64,000 nucleotides of DNA from JADJWR01 sp964509545. Lineage in GTDB: Bacteria > Pseudomonadota > Gammaproteobacteria > Burkholderiales > Burkholderiaceae_F. The translations under genes were made by a program, and so were the position numbers. Location of the stretch: assembly GCA_964509545.1 (NCBI GenBank), contig CAZDXQ010000006.1, positions 1 through 64,000 on the forward strand. The letters run 5' to 3'. A model generated the notes under the pieces. That model was not told the origin of the DNA and did not search any database. It was given only the letters and a program-made list of their open reading frames with translations. The first letter of the stretch is position 1. Each line of letters opens with the position of its first letter. This document shows, piece after piece, positions 25,668 through 33,566 of the stretch.

Positions 25668-26825
25668 CTATTTCGGGGTCGAGGCCGAAGCCAGCGTCGG
25701 TCGAGCCGGAGACAGCGCCACGGCGTCGACGCCGAGATCGGCGATGTCCGCCGGGATTGCAGTGCCGTCGATCAGGGCTGCGGCGGCCCGCGCCACGGCG
25801 GGCGCCGTCTGGATGCCGTAGCCACCCTGGCCGGCCAGCCAGAAGAATCCGGGGGCGCGCGCGTCGAAGCCGGCGACGATCGTCTTGTCGGCGACAAACG
25901 AGCGCAGGCCCGCCCAGCGCGCGTGAATCCGCGGCACGGCAAGAGTGCTCGCCTGCGCCAGCCGGTCGACCAGCACGGCGACGTCGTATTCGTCGGGCTG
26001 GGCATCGCACGGCGGTGACGGCGTCTCGTCCGCGGGCGAGGCGAGGATGCGGCCGGCATCGGGTTTGAAGTACCACTGCTCGTCGACGTCGATCACGGCC
26101 GGCCAGCGTTCGATGCTCGTCCCCGCAGGAGGATCGAAGGTGATCGCCGTGCGCCGCTTCGGCGCGAGGCCGATCGGCCCCGCGCCGGCCAGTTGCCCGA
26201 TCTCGTCGGCCCACGCGCCGGCCGCGTTGACCACCAGTGCGGCCTCGAACTCGCCGGCCGGCGTCGACACCCGCCAGCCGCCGCCTCCTCGCTGCAGCGC
26301 CCGCACCTCCGCATCGCACACGAGTGCGCCGCCTCGCGCGCGCAGCCCACGCAGGAAACCCTGGTGCAGCGCGTGCACATCGATATCCATCGCATCGGGC
26401 TCGAGCAATCCGGCGGCGGCCTGCTGCGCTGTAAAGCACGGCACGTGGCGCCGGACTTCGTCGCCGGACCACCAGACGAGGTTGTCGACCAGCGCCGCGC
26501 ATTCGTCGGCCACCTGCCGCAGCCGTTCCATTTGCGCCGCCTGCGCCAGCAGCAGCGTGCCGCGCGGCGTGAGCAGGGGCGTGCGGGCAAAACCCGCTGG
26601 CGGCTGGCGCAGGAACGACTTGCTGGCGCGCGTGAGCGCGCGCATCACGGCGTTGCCGTAGGTTTCGGTGAACAGCGCCGCCGAGCGCCCGGTCGTGTGG
26701 TAGCCGGGCTGGCTTTCCCGCTCGAGCAGCAGCACACGGCGCGTTGCCGCAAGTTCGTACGCGACCGAGGCACCGGCAATGCCGGCGCCGATGACGACGA
26801 TGTCGGCAGGCGCGATCTCTCTCAT
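25668..26825 (-). CDS. FAD-dependent oxidoreductase (DAO family)
   Basis: A 385-aa flavoenzyme of the D-amino-acid oxidase/glycine oxidase group. IVVIGAGIAGASVAYELA near the N-terminus is the FAD dinucleotide-binding fingerprint, followed by VLLLERESQPGYHTTGRSA; ALVVNAAGAWADEIG is the second family motif. Near the C-terminus FFWLAGQGGYGIQTAPAVAR closes the FAD site. It probably deaminates or dehydrogenates an amino acid or amine. The ATG at 26825 is nine codons inside the open frame but begins right before the fold. It is convergent with the SMP-30-like gene and divergent from the MBL gene. Confidence 0.9.
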   Translation of the reverse strand: MREIAPADIVVIGAGIAGASVAYELAATRRVLLLERESQPGYHTTGRSAALFTETYGNAVMRALTRASKSFLRQPPAGFARTPLLTPRGTLLLAQAAQMERLRQVADECAALVDNLVWWSGDEVRRHVPCFTAQQAAAGLLEPDAMDIDVHALHQGFLRGLRARGGALVCDAEVRALQRGGGGWRVSTPAGEFEAALVVNAAGAWADEIGQLAGAGPIGLAPKRRTAITFDPPAGTSIERWPAVIDVDEQWYFKPDAGRILASPADETPSPPCDAQPDEYDVAVLVDRLAQASTLAVPRIHARWAGLRSFVADKTIVAGFDARAPGFFWLAGQGGYGIQTAPAVARAAAALIDGTAIPADIADLGVDAVALSPARPTLASASTPK

Positions 26826-27017
26826 CGCGGCAAGCATACGGTCCGCGCGCAAGCGATCCGCCGCGATCGGCGCCGAAAGCGCGCGCGGACTCGCGCAAAC
26901 GCGGCGGCGTTTGCCGGCGAGCCGCCGACCGAAGGCGGCAGGTCGGCAAGGCGCCGCGCGAAATGCTTCCGGGGTCGGCGATCACAAGTCCTCGCGATGG
27001 CGATGCTGCTCAGGCGC

Positions 27018-27047
27018 TTGACATCCTCTCGACGGCGGCCGCAGATT
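27018..27047 (+). promoter_or_regulatory. Weak sigma-70-like promoter before the Tat MBL gene
   Basis: A perfect -35 hexamer TTGACA (27018-27023) and a weak -10 CAGATT (27042-27047) are separated by 18 bp, ending 36 bp before the ATG at 27084. Only three of six -10 positions match. Confidence 0.3.
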
Positions 27048-27083
27048 GGGCGACCCCAAGAGGATCAACACTCGGAGACAGCC

Positions 27084-28253
27084 ATGAACCGCACCGCGCC
27101 CGAACGGGACATCGGCAGTTATCTCGGCAGCCCGCAGCGCCGGCGGCTTTTCCGCGCCGGCGCCGGCTCGCTCGCCGCCCTGGCCGCCGGTGGGCTTTTC
27201 GCCGGCCGTGTCGCCGAAGCCAAGCCGATTGAATCGCCGGCAGCGGTACCACTCGTCGACCGCCTGGCCGTACGCGTAGTGACCGACTCCTACCATCACG
27301 CTTTCGAGCGCCGCGTCACGGTGAACGGCGTACAGGCGCAGCGGCTCGGCTTCGCGGTGGCGCCGCGCACGCCGCCGCGGCGAACGCTGCAGAACGAGTG
27401 GGGTCTGTCGCTGCACATCGAGTCGATGCGCGGCACCGAGACGCGGCAGGTGCTGTTCGACTTCGGCTACACGCCGGAGGCGCTGCTGAACAACCTTCTG
27501 CTCGCCGGCATCGATGCCTCGAAGCTCGACGCGCTGGCACTGAGCCACGGCCACTACGATCACTTCGGCGGTATGGTCGGCTTCCTCGAAGCGAACAAGG
27601 GCAAGCTCAAGAGCGGGCTGCCGTTTTACCTCGGCAGCGAAGAGTGCTTCTGCACGCGCGAACTGAACGTTCCCGGCGAAGCCGGCAGCTTCGGCGCGCT
27701 GGACCGCGAGGCGATCCGCGCCGCTGGGCTCACCGTCACGTTCGCCGAGCGGCCGTCGGTGATCGCCGACCATGGCTTTTCCACCGGCCGGATCCCGAAC
27801 GAGTCGTTCGAACGCGTACTGTCGCCGACGCGGATGTCGGTCGGCATCCAGGGCACGCTCGGCTGCGCGCCGGAGAAACTGCCGGAGGCCAAGCGCAACC
27901 TGACACTGGTGCCCGACGATTTCGAGCACGAGCAGGCCACCGCCTATCACGTCAAGGGCCGCGGCCTGGTGGTGATGACCTCCTGCGGCCATCGCGGCAT
28001 CGTCAACTCGGTGCGGGCGGCGATGCGGGTGGCCGGCACCGACAGGGTGCACGCCATCCTCGGCGGCTTCCACCTGGCGCCACACGCGATCGATTACCAG
28101 AGGCAGACAGCGGCGGAGCTGAAGAAGCTGAACCCGGACGTCGTGATCCCGATGCACTGCTCTGGCGAGGCGTTCGTCAACATCGTGCAAAGCGAATTGC
28201 CGGACAAGTTCATCCGCTCGTCGACCGGCACGCGCTTCGTCTTCGGCGCCTGA
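27084..28253 (+). CDS. Tat-exported MBL-fold hydrolase
   Basis: A 389-aa protein. The N-terminus has SPQRRRLFRAGAGSLAALAAGG, a twin-arginine-like leader, so a folded metalloprotein is probably exported to the periplasm. The fold is metallo-beta-lactamase: SHGHYDHFGG (about residues 152-161) is HxHxDH, MTSCGHRGIVNS and VIPMHCSGE supply later ligands. Best relatives are the RFA-P-synthase-like MBL proteins, mostly of unknown substrate. The ATG at 27084 has CGGAGA upstream. Confidence 0.85.
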   Translation: MNRTAPERDIGSYLGSPQRRRLFRAGAGSLAALAAGGLFAGRVAEAKPIESPAAVPLVDRLAVRVVTDSYHHAFERRVTVNGVQAQRLGFAVAPRTPPRRTLQNEWGLSLHIESMRGTETRQVLFDFGYTPEALLNNLLLAGIDASKLDALALSHGHYDHFGGMVGFLEANKGKLKSGLPFYLGSEECFCTRELNVPGEAGSFGALDREAIRAAGLTVTFAERPSVIADHGFSTGRIPNESFERVLSPTRMSVGIQGTLGCAPEKLPEAKRNLTLVPDDFEHEQATAYHVKGRGLVVMTSCGHRGIVNSVRAAMRVAGTDRVHAILGGFHLAPHAIDYQRQTAAELKKLNPDVVIPMHCSGEAFVNIVQSELPDKFIRSSTGTRFVFGA

Positions 28254-28320
28254 ATGGGCCGAGCGGCCGCGCGCTCGCTCATCTTCGCGCGGCAGATGCC
28301 TGCGGGCGCCATTTTCCGCG

Positions 28321-29511
28321 ATGAGCCAGGAACCTGCCGTCGCCAAGCGCATCCTGCCCGCGATCGTGCTGTCGCAGCTGGCGGGCACGTCGCTGTGGTT
28401 CGCCATCAATGCGGTGATCCCCGACCTGCAGCGGGACTGGCAACTGCCCGCGGCGGCGGTGGGCACGCTGACTTCGGCGGTGCAGTTCGGTTTCATCGGC
28501 GGCACGCTGGTCTTCGCGGTGCTGACCATCGCCGACCGCTTTTCGCCGCGGCAGGTGTTCCTGCTCTGCGCATTGCTCGGCGCAGGCTGCAACGCGGCCG
28601 GGGCGCTACTCGACGGGCAGTACATGACGCTCTTGCTGCTGCGTTGCGCCACCGGCTTCTTTCTTGCCGGCATCTATCCGGTGGGGATGAAGATCGCCGC
28701 CGGCTGGTACACGCATGGGCTCGGCGCGGCGCTCGGTTTGCTGGTCGGCGCGCTGGTGCTCGGCACCGCCGCACCGCACGGCCTGCGCGCGCTAGGTGCG
28801 CAGTGGCCGTGGCAGACGGTCATGTGGTCGGTATCGGCCATCGCCGCCGCCGGCGGGCTGCTGATGTATGCGCTGGTTCCGGACAGTCCCTCGGCGCCGC
28901 GCGCCGCGCGCATCCGGCCGCAGGCGCTGGCGGTGATCTGGACCGACCGCAAGGTGCGCGCGTCGGCCTTCGGCTATTTCGGCCACATGTGGGAGCTGTA
29001 TGCGTTCTGGGTGCTGGTGCCGCTGATCGTCGCCACGCGCCTGCCGGCGACGCAGGTGTCGTTGGCCTCGTTCGCAGTGATCGGCGCCGGATTCCTCGGC
29101 TGCGCCGTCGGCGGCCTGCTGGTGCGCCGCTTCGGCAGTGCGAGCGTGGCCGCGGCTCAGCTGGCCACGAGCGGCCTGGCCTGCGTGCTGGCGCCGCTGC
29201 TGCTCGACGCGCCGCTGGCGCTGTTTGCCGCCTGGCTGCTCGTCTGGGGCGTGACGGTGGTCGGAGATTCGCCGCAGTTCTCCGCGCTCACGGCACTGAA
29301 TTCGCCGCGCGACGCGGTCGGCAGCGTGCTCACGTTCGTCAACTGCATCGGCTTCGCGATCAGCATCGTCAGCATCGAGCTGTTCGCCAGGCTCGCACAG
29401 CACCTGCCGATGGCCATGGTGCTGCCTTGGCTGGCCATAGGTCCGGTACTCGGTCTGCGGGCGCTGGCGCCGCTGTTGCGGAAACAGACCGGCGCCGCCG
29501 CCGCACGCTGA
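28321..29511 (+). CDS. MFS transporter
   Basis: A 396-aa major-facilitator permease with about twelve helices. SQLAGTSLWFAINAVIPDLQ starts helix 1, and GFFLAGIYPVGMKIAAGWY is the motif in helix 4 seen in nitrate/cyanate-like and sugar-like MFS members. The substrate is not assignable. It lies 67 bp downstream of the MBL gene on the same strand and converges with the sensor kinase. Confidence 0.87.
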   Translation: MSQEPAVAKRILPAIVLSQLAGTSLWFAINAVIPDLQRDWQLPAAAVGTLTSAVQFGFIGGTLVFAVLTIADRFSPRQVFLLCALLGAGCNAAGALLDGQYMTLLLLRCATGFFLAGIYPVGMKIAAGWYTHGLGAALGLLVGALVLGTAAPHGLRALGAQWPWQTVMWSVSAIAAAGGLLMYALVPDSPSAPRAARIRPQALAVIWTDRKVRASAFGYFGHMWELYAFWVLVPLIVATRLPATQVSLASFAVIGAGFLGCAVGGLLVRRFGSASVAAAQLATSGLACVLAPLLLDAPLALFAAWLLVWGVTVVGDSPQFSALTALNSPRDAVGSVLTFVNCIGFAISIVSIELFARLAQHLPMAMVLPWLAIGPVLGLRALAPLLRKQTGAAAAR

Positions 29512-29563
29512 GCCGGTCCGCTGCGCGCCAGCCGCGACAAACCGGGCGGGATTGTCGCGCGCG

Positions 29564-30913
29564 TCACGAACTGCCGCTCGATGCGCTGTCGGCAGGTGGC
29601 ACCGTCGGCCAGCACAGTCGCGCGCAAAAACCCGGCGCGGGTGTCCTCGTGCAGTCCAGATCGACGCGACCGCCATGCGCTCGCGCCACGGCAGCGGCCA
29701 AGGTCAACCCTAGGCCCAGGGCAGGGTCGATCTCGCCCGACTCATCGAAGCGGGCCAGCCCCTTGCGCAGCGCCTCCAGGCGCTCCGCCGTGACGCCGGG
29801 GCCATCGTCGGCAATCTCGATGCACTGCATCCGGGGACCGCGGCTGGCGCCGATCCGTACATGTGCGGCGCCATGCCGCGCCGAGTTGTCGACGAGATTC
29901 GAGACGGCGACGCTCAGCAGGTCCGGATCGCCCTCCAGTTGCGGCGCGTCGGCCAGCCGCGTAGCGTCGATCTCGATGCGCCGGGCAAGCGCGACGCGCG
30001 CGAGCGTCTGCGCCTCGAAACGGCGCCATTGCGCGGGACTGCTCGCCCGCGTCATTGTCAGTAGCGCCTCGACGACACCGGTCAAACGTCGCGCTGATTC
30101 CTGCATCAAGTCGAGACGGGGCAGCAGCTCGTCCGGCGCCCGCAGGCGGGTCACTTCGATCTGCGCACTGAGTCCCGCCAGTGGCGTGCGCAGCGAATGC
30201 GCCGCATGCGTGGCGAAGGCGCGCTCGCTGCGCAGCTTCTGCGCCAGGCGCTGCAGCAGCCCTTCGAGCGCGCCGTAGACCGGTTCGAGCTCGCGCCGCG
30301 GCGAACGCGGCAGGCCCGGCACGATCGGCGCCGGGTCGATCGCTTCGACTTCGACGGCCATCTGCGCCACCGGCCGCAGCTCGCTTCGGACACGCCAGGC
30401 CAGCACTGCTGCCGCGAGAACGCTGACCAGCATCACGGCAGCGCCGGCCTGGCTGGCCGCGCGGATCTGCGCTCGACGCAGCTGCGACAGCGGTTGTGCC
30501 ACCTGCAGCCATAGCCGCTGGCCGGCGATGGTGAACACAGCAAGTCCTTCGACCTGCTGATGGCCCTCGAACAACGGCACCGGCCATGCCCGGACGGGAG
30601 CGTCGTGCGATCGGGCAATCAGGTGTCCTTCGGCAGCGCGCAACTGCCAGGTGATCGCTTCCTGGTGCGGCGCCGCCGGAAGGGCACCGCCCTGCGCCAG
30701 GCCCGCGATCCGGCCTTCGTCCTCGGCGAGCACGACCAATGCCTGTGCGGTTTCCTCCAGCGAGGATTTCATCAGTTCCTCGACAACGAGGCTGACCGCG
30801 TACGCCGCCACCGCGGCGCTGATCAAGGCAGCGAGCAGCACGCTCAGAAGCGCGCTGAGCAGCAGCCGGCTTCGGATCGACGGAGCGCGCTGCGCGAGGC
30901 GACCGACAGGCAT
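29564..30913 (-). CDS. Sensor histidine kinase
   Basis: A 449-aa membrane kinase of the PmrB/QseC type. TM1 lies at about 18-44 and TM2 at about 155-174, with a periplasmic domain of about 110 residues between them, a HAMP-like linker, then the phosphoacceptor box ATHAAHSLRTPLAGL with His239. Later come VSNLVDNSARHG (N box), IADDGPGV (G1) and a G2 region with LGLGLTLAAAVARAHGG. It follows the response regulator by 6 bp and is surely its partner. The periplasmic domain lacks an obvious acidic ExxE iron motif, so the signal is unknown. Confidence 0.92.
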   Translation of the reverse strand: MPVGRLAQRAPSIRSRLLLSALLSVLLAALISAAVAAYAVSLVVEELMKSSLEETAQALVVLAEDEGRIAGLAQGGALPAAPHQEAITWQLRAAEGHLIARSHDAPVRAWPVPLFEGHQQVEGLAVFTIAGQRLWLQVAQPLSQLRRAQIRAASQAGAAVMLVSVLAAAVLAWRVRSELRPVAQMAVEVEAIDPAPIVPGLPRSPRRELEPVYGALEGLLQRLAQKLRSERAFATHAAHSLRTPLAGLSAQIEVTRLRAPDELLPRLDLMQESARRLTGVVEALLTMTRASSPAQWRRFEAQTLARVALARRIEIDATRLADAPQLEGDPDLLSVAVSNLVDNSARHGAAHVRIGASRGPRMQCIEIADDGPGVTAERLEALRKGLARFDESGEIDPALGLGLTLAAAVARAHGGRVDLDCTRTPAPGFCARLCWPTVPPADSASSGSS

Positions 30914-30919
30914 TGGTCG

Positions 30920-31582
30920 TCAGCGCCTGATCCGGTAGCCCATGCCCCGAACCGTTTCGATCGCTTCGCGCCCGAGCTTGCGCCGCAGGCTCGACATATG
31001 CACTTCGACCGTGTTGCTGCCGATCTCCCTGTCGTAGCCGTACAGCAGTTGCTCGAGGTCGGCGCGCGAAACGATGCGTCCGGACCGCCGTATCAGCGCC
31101 TCGGCCAACGCGTACTCACGTGCGGTGAGTTCGACCGGTTGCCCCGACACCGCAACCGAGCGGGCCGCCGGATCGAGCGCGATGGCTCCGGCGCGCAGCA
31201 CCGCCTGCGACTGGGCGGCAGATCGTCGTGTCACCGCACGCAGGCGCGCGGCGAGTTCGCCGAGTTCGAACGGCTTGACCAGGTAATCGTCGGCACCGGC
31301 ATCGAGCCCCTCGATGCGATCGTTCAGCTGATCGCGCGCGGTCAGCAGCAACACCGCGGCGTGCTGGTTAACCCCGGCGTGAGTCCGCAGCTGGCGCAGC
31401 CAGTCGACGCCCGAGCCATCCGGAAGGCGCCAGTCGAGCAGGATCGCGTCGAACGCCTCGAAGACCGCGGCGCGGGCGTCGGCGACGCAAAGCGCCCAGT
31501 CGACGACATGGCCCTGCTCGCGGAGGTACTCGCGGACCGCGTCGCCCAGCGTCGTGTCGTCCTCAACGAGCAGCAAGCGCAT
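30920..31582 (-). CDS. OmpR/PhoB-family response regulator
   Basis: A 220-aa two-component regulator. Receiver domain: acidic pair near D8-D9, phospho-acceptor D50 in ILLDWRLPDGSG, T81 and K103. C-terminal winged helix: PVELTAREYALAEALIRRSGRIVSRADL, NTVEVHMSSLRRKLG, VRGMGYRIR. The ATG at 31582 gives the exact receiver start; the open frame continues upstream. CTTCAG half-sites at 11-bp spacing begin 8 bp upstream of its start, which suggests it binds there and controls both itself and the divergent secreted-protein genes. Confidence 0.94.
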   Translation of the reverse strand: MRLLLVEDDTTLGDAVREYLREQGHVVDWALCVADARAAVFEAFDAILLDWRLPDGSGVDWLRQLRTHAGVNQHAAVLLLTARDQLNDRIEGLDAGADDYLVKPFELGELAARLRAVTRRSAAQSQAVLRAGAIALDPAARSVAVSGQPVELTAREYALAEALIRRSGRIVSRADLEQLLYGYDREIGSNTVEVHMSSLRRKLGREAIETVRGMGYRIRR

Positions 31583-31589
31583 CGTCCAG

Positions 31590-31617
31590 CTTCGTGCCGT
31601 CTTCAGTTTCGCTTCAG
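31590..31617. promoter_or_regulatory. Probable response-regulator operator: three 11-bp-phased direct half-sites
   Basis: CTTCGT (31590-31595), CTTCAG (31601-31606) and CTTCAG (31612-31617) are each separated by exactly 5 bp. Hexamer-N5-hexamer direct repeats are the binding form of OmpR/PmrA/QseB-type regulators (PmrA recognises CTTAAG-N5-CTTAAG). The site lies in the 81-bp gap between the regulator gene and the first glycine-rich gene. Confidence 0.65.
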
Positions 31618-31663
31618 TGCTGCAGCGTACTTTGCAGGCAAAGGCCGACAACACACCCAGGCA

Positions 31664-32257
31664 ATGATGGCACGTCAATGCACAACGATGCGGATCGGCG
31701 CGCAGGCCTGCCTTCTTGCCGGGTTGGTCGCGGCCAACGCGGCCTCGGCGCAGCAAGCTGGCGACGGGCCGATCATCGATCCGCCAGTGTCCGCCGCGCG
31801 AACGCGCGACTCGGACATCTACGGCTGGCAACTGATGACTCTGCAGGAACGCAGCGCCTTTCGCGAGCGACTGCGCGCAGCGGTGAGCGATGAAGAACGC
31901 GCTCGCATACGCAGCGAGCACCACGCCGCCATGCAGGACCGTGCGCGCGAACGCGGCGTCGTGTTGCCGGCGGTCGCTGGCCCTGCGCGTGGCTTCTTCG
32001 GCATCGGCTCGCGCGGCAGCAGCGCTGCAGGCAGCGGCGGCGATGGTTCATCGGGCAGCGGCAGCGGCGGTGGCGCAGGCGGTAGCGCTGGCGGCGGTGG
32101 TGCTGGCGGCGGCGGTGGCGGTGGCGCTGGCGGCGGCGGCGGCGGTGGCGGCGGCGGCGGTGGCGGTGGTGCTGGCGGCGGCGGTGGCGGCGGCGGCGGT
32201 GGCGGCGGCGGTGGTGGCGGCGGCGGCGGTGGTGGTGGTGGCGGCGGCGGGCGTTGA
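31664..32257 (+). CDS. Secreted glycine-rich protein 1 with IYG-LMT-ER domain
   Basis: A 197-aa protein of unknown function. A signal peptide ends near AANAASAQQ (about residue 30; a start at 31688 would give a shorter signal). Residues 50-100 form a charged, helical domain: DSDIYGWQLMTLQER, then SDEERARIRSEHHAAMQDRARERG. The same domain recurs in the next gene. From about residue 115 the sequence becomes Gly/Ser/Ala-rich and from 137 nearly pure glycine, ending in a single Arg. The layout (small periplasmic helical protein divergent from a two-component pair) recalls cpxP, but the sequence is not CpxP. Confidence 0.75.
   Translation: MMARQCTTMRIGAQACLLAGLVAANAASAQQAGDGPIIDPPVSAARTRDSDIYGWQLMTLQERSAFRERLRAAVSDEERARIRSEHHAAMQDRARERGVVLPAVAGPARGFFGIGSRGSSAAGSGGDGSSGSGSGGGAGGSAGGGGAGGGGGGGAGGGGGGGGGGGGGGAGGGGGGGGGGGGGGGGGGGGGGGGGGR
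32080..32254 (+). repeat. GGC/GGT trinucleotide tract encoding polyglycine
   Basis: About 175 bp of nearly uninterrupted GGC and GGT codons with occasional GCT and AGC. It is an imperfect trinucleotide repeat that can change length by slippage without shifting the reading frame. The complementary strand reads as a long proline run, which I treat as a shadow. Confidence 0.8.
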
Positions 32258-32310
32258 CCTCCCAGACGACGCCGCGAAGCAGGGCAAACCTTGACGTTCA
32301 GGAGAAAGCA

Positions 32311-32688
32311 ATGAAAGGCAAAGCTTGGTTGATCGGTGCAATCGGCGCGCTGCTCGTGGCAAGCGCAAGCGCGCAGCAACCGGCACAGCAAACGGCTCAG
32401 CAACGGGATCGCGAAAGGGCGACGCAGCAGACCCAGGAACGCGCCCGTGAACAGATTCGCGATCGCGAAATCTACGGCTACCCGCTCATGACGGCGCAGG
32501 AGCGCAACGAGTACCGAGCGCGGATGGCCGCAGCCAAGACCGAGCAGGAGCGCGAGCGGATCCGCGTCGAGCACCGCGAAATGGTGCAGCAGCGCGCCAA
32601 GGAACGCGGCGTCGACGTGCGCGGCATGGCCTATGGGCCCGGGCCGGGCGCGGGTCCCGGCCGCGGCGGTGCCGGCAAAGGCAGGTAG
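32311..32688 (+). CDS. Secreted small protein 2 with IYG-LMT-ER domain
   Basis: A 125-aa paralogue of the preceding protein. The signal peptide ends at about residue 21 (ASASAQQ), followed by a Gln/Arg-rich linker. The shared domain spans residues 51-104: DREIYGYPLMTAQERNEYRARM, then TEQERERIRVEHREMVQQRAKERG. The C-terminus is short, Gly/Pro-rich and ends GKGR. CAGGAGAAAG lies before the ATG. It is 53 bp downstream of gene 1 and presumably co-transcribed. The ER/YR/RM pattern is loosely like the LTxxQ repeats of CpxP/Spy chaperones, but I cannot show homology. Confidence 0.77.
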   Translation: MKGKAWLIGAIGALLVASASAQQPAQQTAQQRDRERATQQTQERAREQIRDREIYGYPLMTAQERNEYRARMAAAKTEQERERIRVEHREMVQQRAKERGVDVRGMAYGPGPGAGPGRGGAGKGR

Positions 32689-32693
32689 ACAGC

Positions 32694-32716
32694 CGCGGGT
32701 GGCTCTGCCACCCGCG
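32694..32716 (+). terminator. Strong hairpin between secreted genes 2 and 3
   Basis: CGCGGGTGGC (32694-32703) pairs perfectly with GCCACCCGCG (32707-32716) around a TCT loop. No U-tract follows, so it may act as an RNA-stability element or partial attenuator more than as a classic terminator. Confidence 0.5.
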
Positions 32717-32805
32717 CGTCGAATCCGTCTGAACGGTGAGCAGGCGCCGGCTTCCGGCGCCAGCCGTTCTTCGATCAGTGGCAGCAACTCGAAAGGGAGA
32801 AGGAA

Positions 32806-33291
32806 ATGACGAAACGCAACACACTCTTGACCGCCCTCGTGGCCTCGGCTGTGGCACTCAGCGCAATCTCCGGAGCGCCCCTGGCGCAGACCCAAACTCA
32901 AGCGCGCGACCAAGCGCGTGATCAGGCCCGCGACCAATCTCGCGACCAATCACGCGACCAGGCCCGTGACCAGGCCCGCGACCGCGCGCATCTGCAGGCG
33001 CAACAGACACCGCAGCAGGCGCAGACGCGCGCGCGCACCGAGCAGCAGACGCAGCAGCAATCGCGCGCGCAAACACAGTCGCAATCGCAAGCAGGCTCGC
33101 CTGCGGCGGGACACGGTCCGGGTAGCGGAAGTGGCGGCACCGGTGGCGCTGGCGGCGGCGCCGGTGGTGGTGGCGGCGCCGGTGGCGGCGCCGGTGGTGG
33201 CGGCGGCGCCGGTGGTGGCGCCGGTGGTGGTGGCGCTGGCGGTGGTGGTGGCGCTGGCGGTGGTGGCGGCGCTGGCGGTGGTGGACGTTGA
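32806..33291 (+). CDS. Secreted repeat protein 3: RDQ repeats and glycine-rich tail
   Basis: A 161-aa protein. A signal peptide ends near APLAQ (residue 28), then come seven tandem tetrapeptides of the form (A/S)RDQ (about residues 33-60), a Gln/Arg/Thr-rich stretch to about 98, and a tail of GGAGGG units from 102 to 160 ending in Arg. It lacks the IYG-LMT-ER domain but shares the glycine tail and final Arg with protein 1. AAAGGGAGAAGGAA precedes the ATG. It is probably an extracellular or cell-surface structural or binding protein. I see no homologous family of known function. Confidence 0.72.
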   Translation: MTKRNTLLTALVASAVALSAISGAPLAQTQTQARDQARDQARDQSRDQSRDQARDQARDRAHLQAQQTPQQAQTRARTEQQTQQQSRAQTQSQSQAGSPAAGHGPGSGSGGTGGAGGGAGGGGGAGGGAGGGGGAGGGAGGGGAGGGGGAGGGGGAGGGGR

Positions 33292-33566
33292 CCGCGGCGC
33301 GTGCTTTCCGCTTCCGCAACGGAAATTCGGGGCAATGGAGATGACACGGCCGTCGCGTGGGACAGCGCACGGCCGTGCGTCAGGCGCAGGAATTCGGGCG
33401 CGTCGCCTCGTCACGACCGAATGCAGGCGCGACCGGGCATCGCGGACGGACGGCCGCTCGTGCTCCGCCTGCGTTCAGGCACGGCATCGCGGCGAGCTCG
33501 TCGCACTCGGCGGTGACCTTGGGGAAAAGCACCGAAAAGCGCACCGACCCTGCCAACGTGACGCCG

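Noticed and set aside
26193..27083. 297-codon extension upstream of the Tat MBL protein
   Set aside because: It is antisense to the FAD oxidoreductase and would bury the export signal.
31819..32949. Long minus-strand proline-rich reading frame over the glycine-rich gene
   Set aside because: It is the complement of GGC/GGT codons; it has no ribosome site, and the plus-strand genes have signal peptides and paralogous domains.
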